The notes beneath the pieces are model-generated. The model worked only from the letters and a program-made list of their open reading frames with translations, did not search any database and was not told the origin of the DNA. A stretch of DNA of 30,950 bases from a bacterium (GTDB taxonomy: Bacteria > Planctomycetota > J058 > JAJDCP01). The position numbers were made by a program, and so were the translations under genes. Below are positions 30,412 to 30,950 of this stretch, in pieces; positions within the stretch are counted from its first letter, which is position 1; the number at the start of each line of letters is the position of its first letter. The DNA is taken from the NCBI GenBank assembly GCA_030428695.1, contig JAUIEM010000059.1, forward strand, positions 1-30,950. The letters are read 5' to 3'.

Positions 30412-30950
30412 ACCGGTCCGGGCGCCAGCCCGGTGCCGGTTGGAGCGGGAAAGCCGGGCGCCGCGCGACGGCGCTTGCGCCGTTGCGTGGGACCAGCCCG
30501 GGTTTCCCATCGACTTCCGCCGCGGCGCAGCCGCGGAGGAAGTCACCACGCAAACCGGTCCGGGCGCCAGCCCGGTGCCGGTTGGAGCGGGAAAGCCGGG
30601 CGCCGCGCGACGGCGCTTGCGCCGTTGCGTGGGACCAGCCCGGGTTTCCCATCGACTTCCGCCGCGGCGCAGCCGCGGAGGAAGTCACCACGCAAACCGG
30701 TCCGGGCGCCAGCCCGGTGCCGGTTGGAGCGGGAAAGCCGGGCGCCGCGCGACGGCGCTTGCGCCGTTGCGTGGGACCAGCCCGGGTTTCCCATCGACTT
30801 CCGCCGCGGCGCAGCCGCGGAGGAAGTCACCACGCAAACCGGTCCGGGCGCCAGCCCGGTGCCGGTTGGAGCGGGAAAGCCGGGCGCCGCGCGACGGCGC
30901 TTGCGCCGTTGCGTGGGACCAGCCCGGGTTTCCCATCGACTTCCGCCGCG
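30398..30950. repeat. Perfect 142-bp tandem repeat array with hairpins, runs past the window end
   Basis: Units begin with TCACCACGCA at 30401, 30543, 30685 and 30827, a constant 142-bp period. The three full units and the partial fourth (124 bp) show no difference by eye. Each unit can fold extensively. Stem 1 is 30412-30440 (CCGGGC/GCCCGG core). Stem 2 is 30464-30487 (11 pairs including one G-T, loop TT). An outer stem joins 30447-30459 to 30496-30508 (12 of 13 pairs). A boundary hairpin spans 30512-30544 (14 of 15 pairs, loop GCA). There are no variable spacers, so it is not CRISPR. The unit length is not a multiple of three and the ORFs across it look accidental. Confidence 0.95.

Noticed and set aside
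30401..30936. Series of minus-strand ORFs of about 66-96 codons repeating along the array
   Set aside because: They are the same sequence read through a 142-bp unit that shifts frame each copy. They lack ribosome sites and the stems explain the sequence better than a protein does.
30398..30950. CRISPR array
   Set aside because: There are no unique spacers: whole 142-bp units are identical end to end. No cas gene is present in the window.

Overview
The window is a high-GC bacterial chromosome segment, densely packed, with no tRNA, rRNA, CRISPR array or transposase gene that I can recognise. The protein set (a Ser/Thr kinase with the variant DWG motif, FG-GAP and WD40 proteins, many lipoproteins, a von Willebrand A protein, a hybrid histidine kinase, and a heparinase-like protein with a Cys-containing C-terminal anchor) suits a Planctomycetota or Myxococcota-type bacterium. 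I lean towards Planctomycetota. This is inference from gene content; no marker gene settles it.

Layout. 1-10.4 kb, minus strand: a huge Ser/Thr kinase with one membrane span and a large FG-GAP-containing C-terminal region (5187-10439), then a 1526-aa Gly/Asp/Ser-rich lipoprotein (417-4997), then a small protein with eight cysteines (8-313). 10.6-14.2 kb, plus strand: a solute-binding lipoprotein (NMT1/SsuA-like) 1 nt ahead of a hybrid sensor histidine kinase, with no transporter permease or ATPase nearby; it looks like a ligand-presenting sensor pair. 14.2-18.4 kb: a minus-strand lipoprotein with a BamE/SmpA-like tail, divergent from a plus-strand cluster of a secreted VWA protein, glucokinase (apparently starting at CTG, inside the stop of the VWA gene) and a one-TPR lipoprotein. 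18.4-21 kb, minus strand: two different ArsA/Get3-like ATPases and a YdeI/OmdA-family protein, joined by two ATGA overlaps.

21.2-24.9 kb, plus strand: a secreted heparinase II/III-like protein with a (Gly-Asn-X)14 linker and a Cys-transmembrane-Arg C-terminal tag, then class II fructose-bisphosphate aldolase. 24.9-30.4 kb, minus strand: a small membrane-anchored protein of unknown family, a WD40 protein that is an internal duplication of a whole module, and a two-span alpha/beta hydrolase with four 17-residue repeats between the spans. The last two are separated by a non-coding stretch containing a 22-bp inverted repeat.

30.4 kb to the end: a perfect 142-bp tandem array, almost four copies and running off the window, in which most of each unit can fold into stems. 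It lies immediately upstream of the membrane-protein/WD40 operon. This array is the most unusual object in the window. Other points worth attention are the solute-binding protein/histidine kinase pair, the Cys-type sorting tag, the CTG-initiated glucokinase and the duplicated WD40 tail domain.
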